A DNA stretch of 35,305 bases from an uncultured bacterium (GTDB taxonomy: Bacteria; Spirochaetota; Leptospiria; Turneriellales; Turneriellaceae). This document shows positions 34,554-35,305 of this stretch, piece after piece (within the stretch, counting starts at the first letter, position 1; each line of letters begins with the position of its first letter). Under the pieces are notes generated by a model that was not told the origin of the DNA, made no database searches, and saw only the letters and a program-made list of their open reading frames with translations. The translations under genes were made by a program, and so were the position numbers. The DNA lies in the NCBI GenBank assembly GCA_938038265.1, contig CALHRC010000086.1, forward strand, positions 1 through 35,305, in the 5' to 3' direction.

Positions 34554-34648
34554 AAAAACCATCCACGATGTGCCATAAGAGGGGTTTTTTAGTAACTAAA
34601 GATTCCCCTGCGGGGGATGTCGCCGCCTTGTTCTAAGAATCCCAAGCA

Positions 34649-34672
34649 CTTGATGTGGAATTCCACATCAAG
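34649..34672. repeat. P2 palindrome extended to 24 perfect bases
   Basis: GATGTGGAATTCCACATC (34652-34669) with CTT and AAG on its sides. Confidence 0.9.
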
Positions 34673-35113
34673 CAACTGGCTATAACATCCCTAAGATTCG
34701 AAACCCCGCAAGAAAATTGTCCCCACCGAAGAGAAAACATACATTTAAGCGGTTTTAGCAATCTAAAACTTTTATGGAGCGCCACGCTATTCAGCAACCA
34801 ATGCCCGCTGCGTTCATTGTAATAGAGCAAAAAGTCATTGACCTAGCGCTCAAAATCCTGAAGGCTCATGCTATTGCGGTAGCCCCTGTGGCCGCGTTGC
34901 CCTTTCGACAGAGCAACCCCTCTTGGTACTTTCGAGCACCCGCGGCTGTTGCATTTGGCATAGTAAAAATTGCGCTTTAAGCACTGGTGGATATCTCAAG
35001 TAATTGTAGCTTTTCCCGTCCTTTTAAGTTTAGGGTTCTTTAAAAGTCTTGCTCTCACACCGCAAGAACTCGCCTTCTCTGATGCCATAGGTGCCGATAA
35101 AGGTGAGTACATT

Positions 35114-35199
<86 letters not shown>

Positions 35200-35277
35200 A
35201 ATAGGTTTAGGGAACAGGTTAGCAAACGACATTCAGGCTGTAAAATCTGATTTGTAGTAACCACCCAAGCAATCCTT

Positions 35278-35295
35278 GTTCAGGAATTCCTGAAC
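35278..35295. repeat. P1 palindrome, perfect, at the window edge
   Basis: GTTCAGGAATTCCTGAAC, followed by TAAATGGGGA, which looks like the beginning of a P2 copy (compare GATGGGGAATTCC at 2758) cut by the window end. It is about 80 bases upstream of the tRNA-Ser gene. Confidence 0.88.
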
Positions 35296-35305
35296 TAAAT
35301 GGGGA

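Noticed and set aside
34774-34980. A 68-codon open frame as a small gene.
   Set aside because: It has no ribosome-binding site, no recognisable composition and lies in a repeat-rich non-coding region.

Overview
The window looks like chromosomal DNA of a diderm, LPS-making spirochaete, most likely a relative of the Leptospirales. The evidence is lpxD (lipid A synthesis, absent from Treponema and Borrelia), a 1118-residue membrane-anchored coiled-coil protein of the kind known as SpiroCoCo placed directly before recG, and catabolic genes for leucine. The genus assignment is inference. No prophage, plasmid, insertion sequence with an intact transposase, CRISPR array or rRNA is visible. One tRNA gene (Ser, anticodon GGA) lies near the right end.

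Layout. 1-1536: end of a leucine-degradation operon (3' part of mccB, then a liuC-like hydratase). 1544-2578 (minus): lpxD. 2924-6128 (plus): a zinc-ribbon membrane protein, lepA and a NUDIX hydrolase. 6116-7877 (minus): two overlapping genes for probable outer-membrane beta-barrels. 8509-12743 (minus): a tight five-gene operon of a secreted protein, lactate dehydrogenase, a membrane protein with a voltage-sensor-like segment, a 77-residue protein and a glyoxalase II. 12845-14650: sppA. 15032-17281: a phosphate transporter with a PhoU-like tail. 17319-19229 (minus): GTP-type PEP carboxykinase. 19761-25187: SpiroCoCo gene and recG. 25237-25866 (minus): small esterase. 25954-27342: floA and a small membrane protein. 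27343-29937 (minus): a second leucine/acyl-CoA operon (MBL hydrolase, HMG-CoA lyase, crotonase). 30633-31187: a protein with two ribbon-helix-helix-like segments. 31260-34175 (minus): a large lipoprotein with two phospholipase D motifs and lamin-tail-like domains. 34176-35305: a repeat-rich region and the tRNA.

Function. MccB, the LiuC-like hydratase and HMG-CoA lyase are successive steps from methylcrotonyl-CoA to acetyl-CoA plus acetoacetate. PEP carboxykinase and lactate dehydrogenase handle central C3/C4 metabolism. LpxD, SppA, FloA, the two beta-barrels and the PLD lipoprotein are envelope functions.

The most unusual content is between the genes. A family of palindromes with the shared core GGAATTCC occurs only in intergenic DNA. 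It has two types, P1 (GTTCAGGAATTCCTGAAC) and P2 (GATGTGGAATTCCACATC), often as a P1-P2 pair a few bases apart. Two copies of P2 (30321 and 34279) are each followed, after exactly 14 bases, by a roughly 130-base GC-rich unit. The two units differ much in sequence yet can form the same set of stems with compensating base changes. This is the best candidate here for an undescribed structured element.
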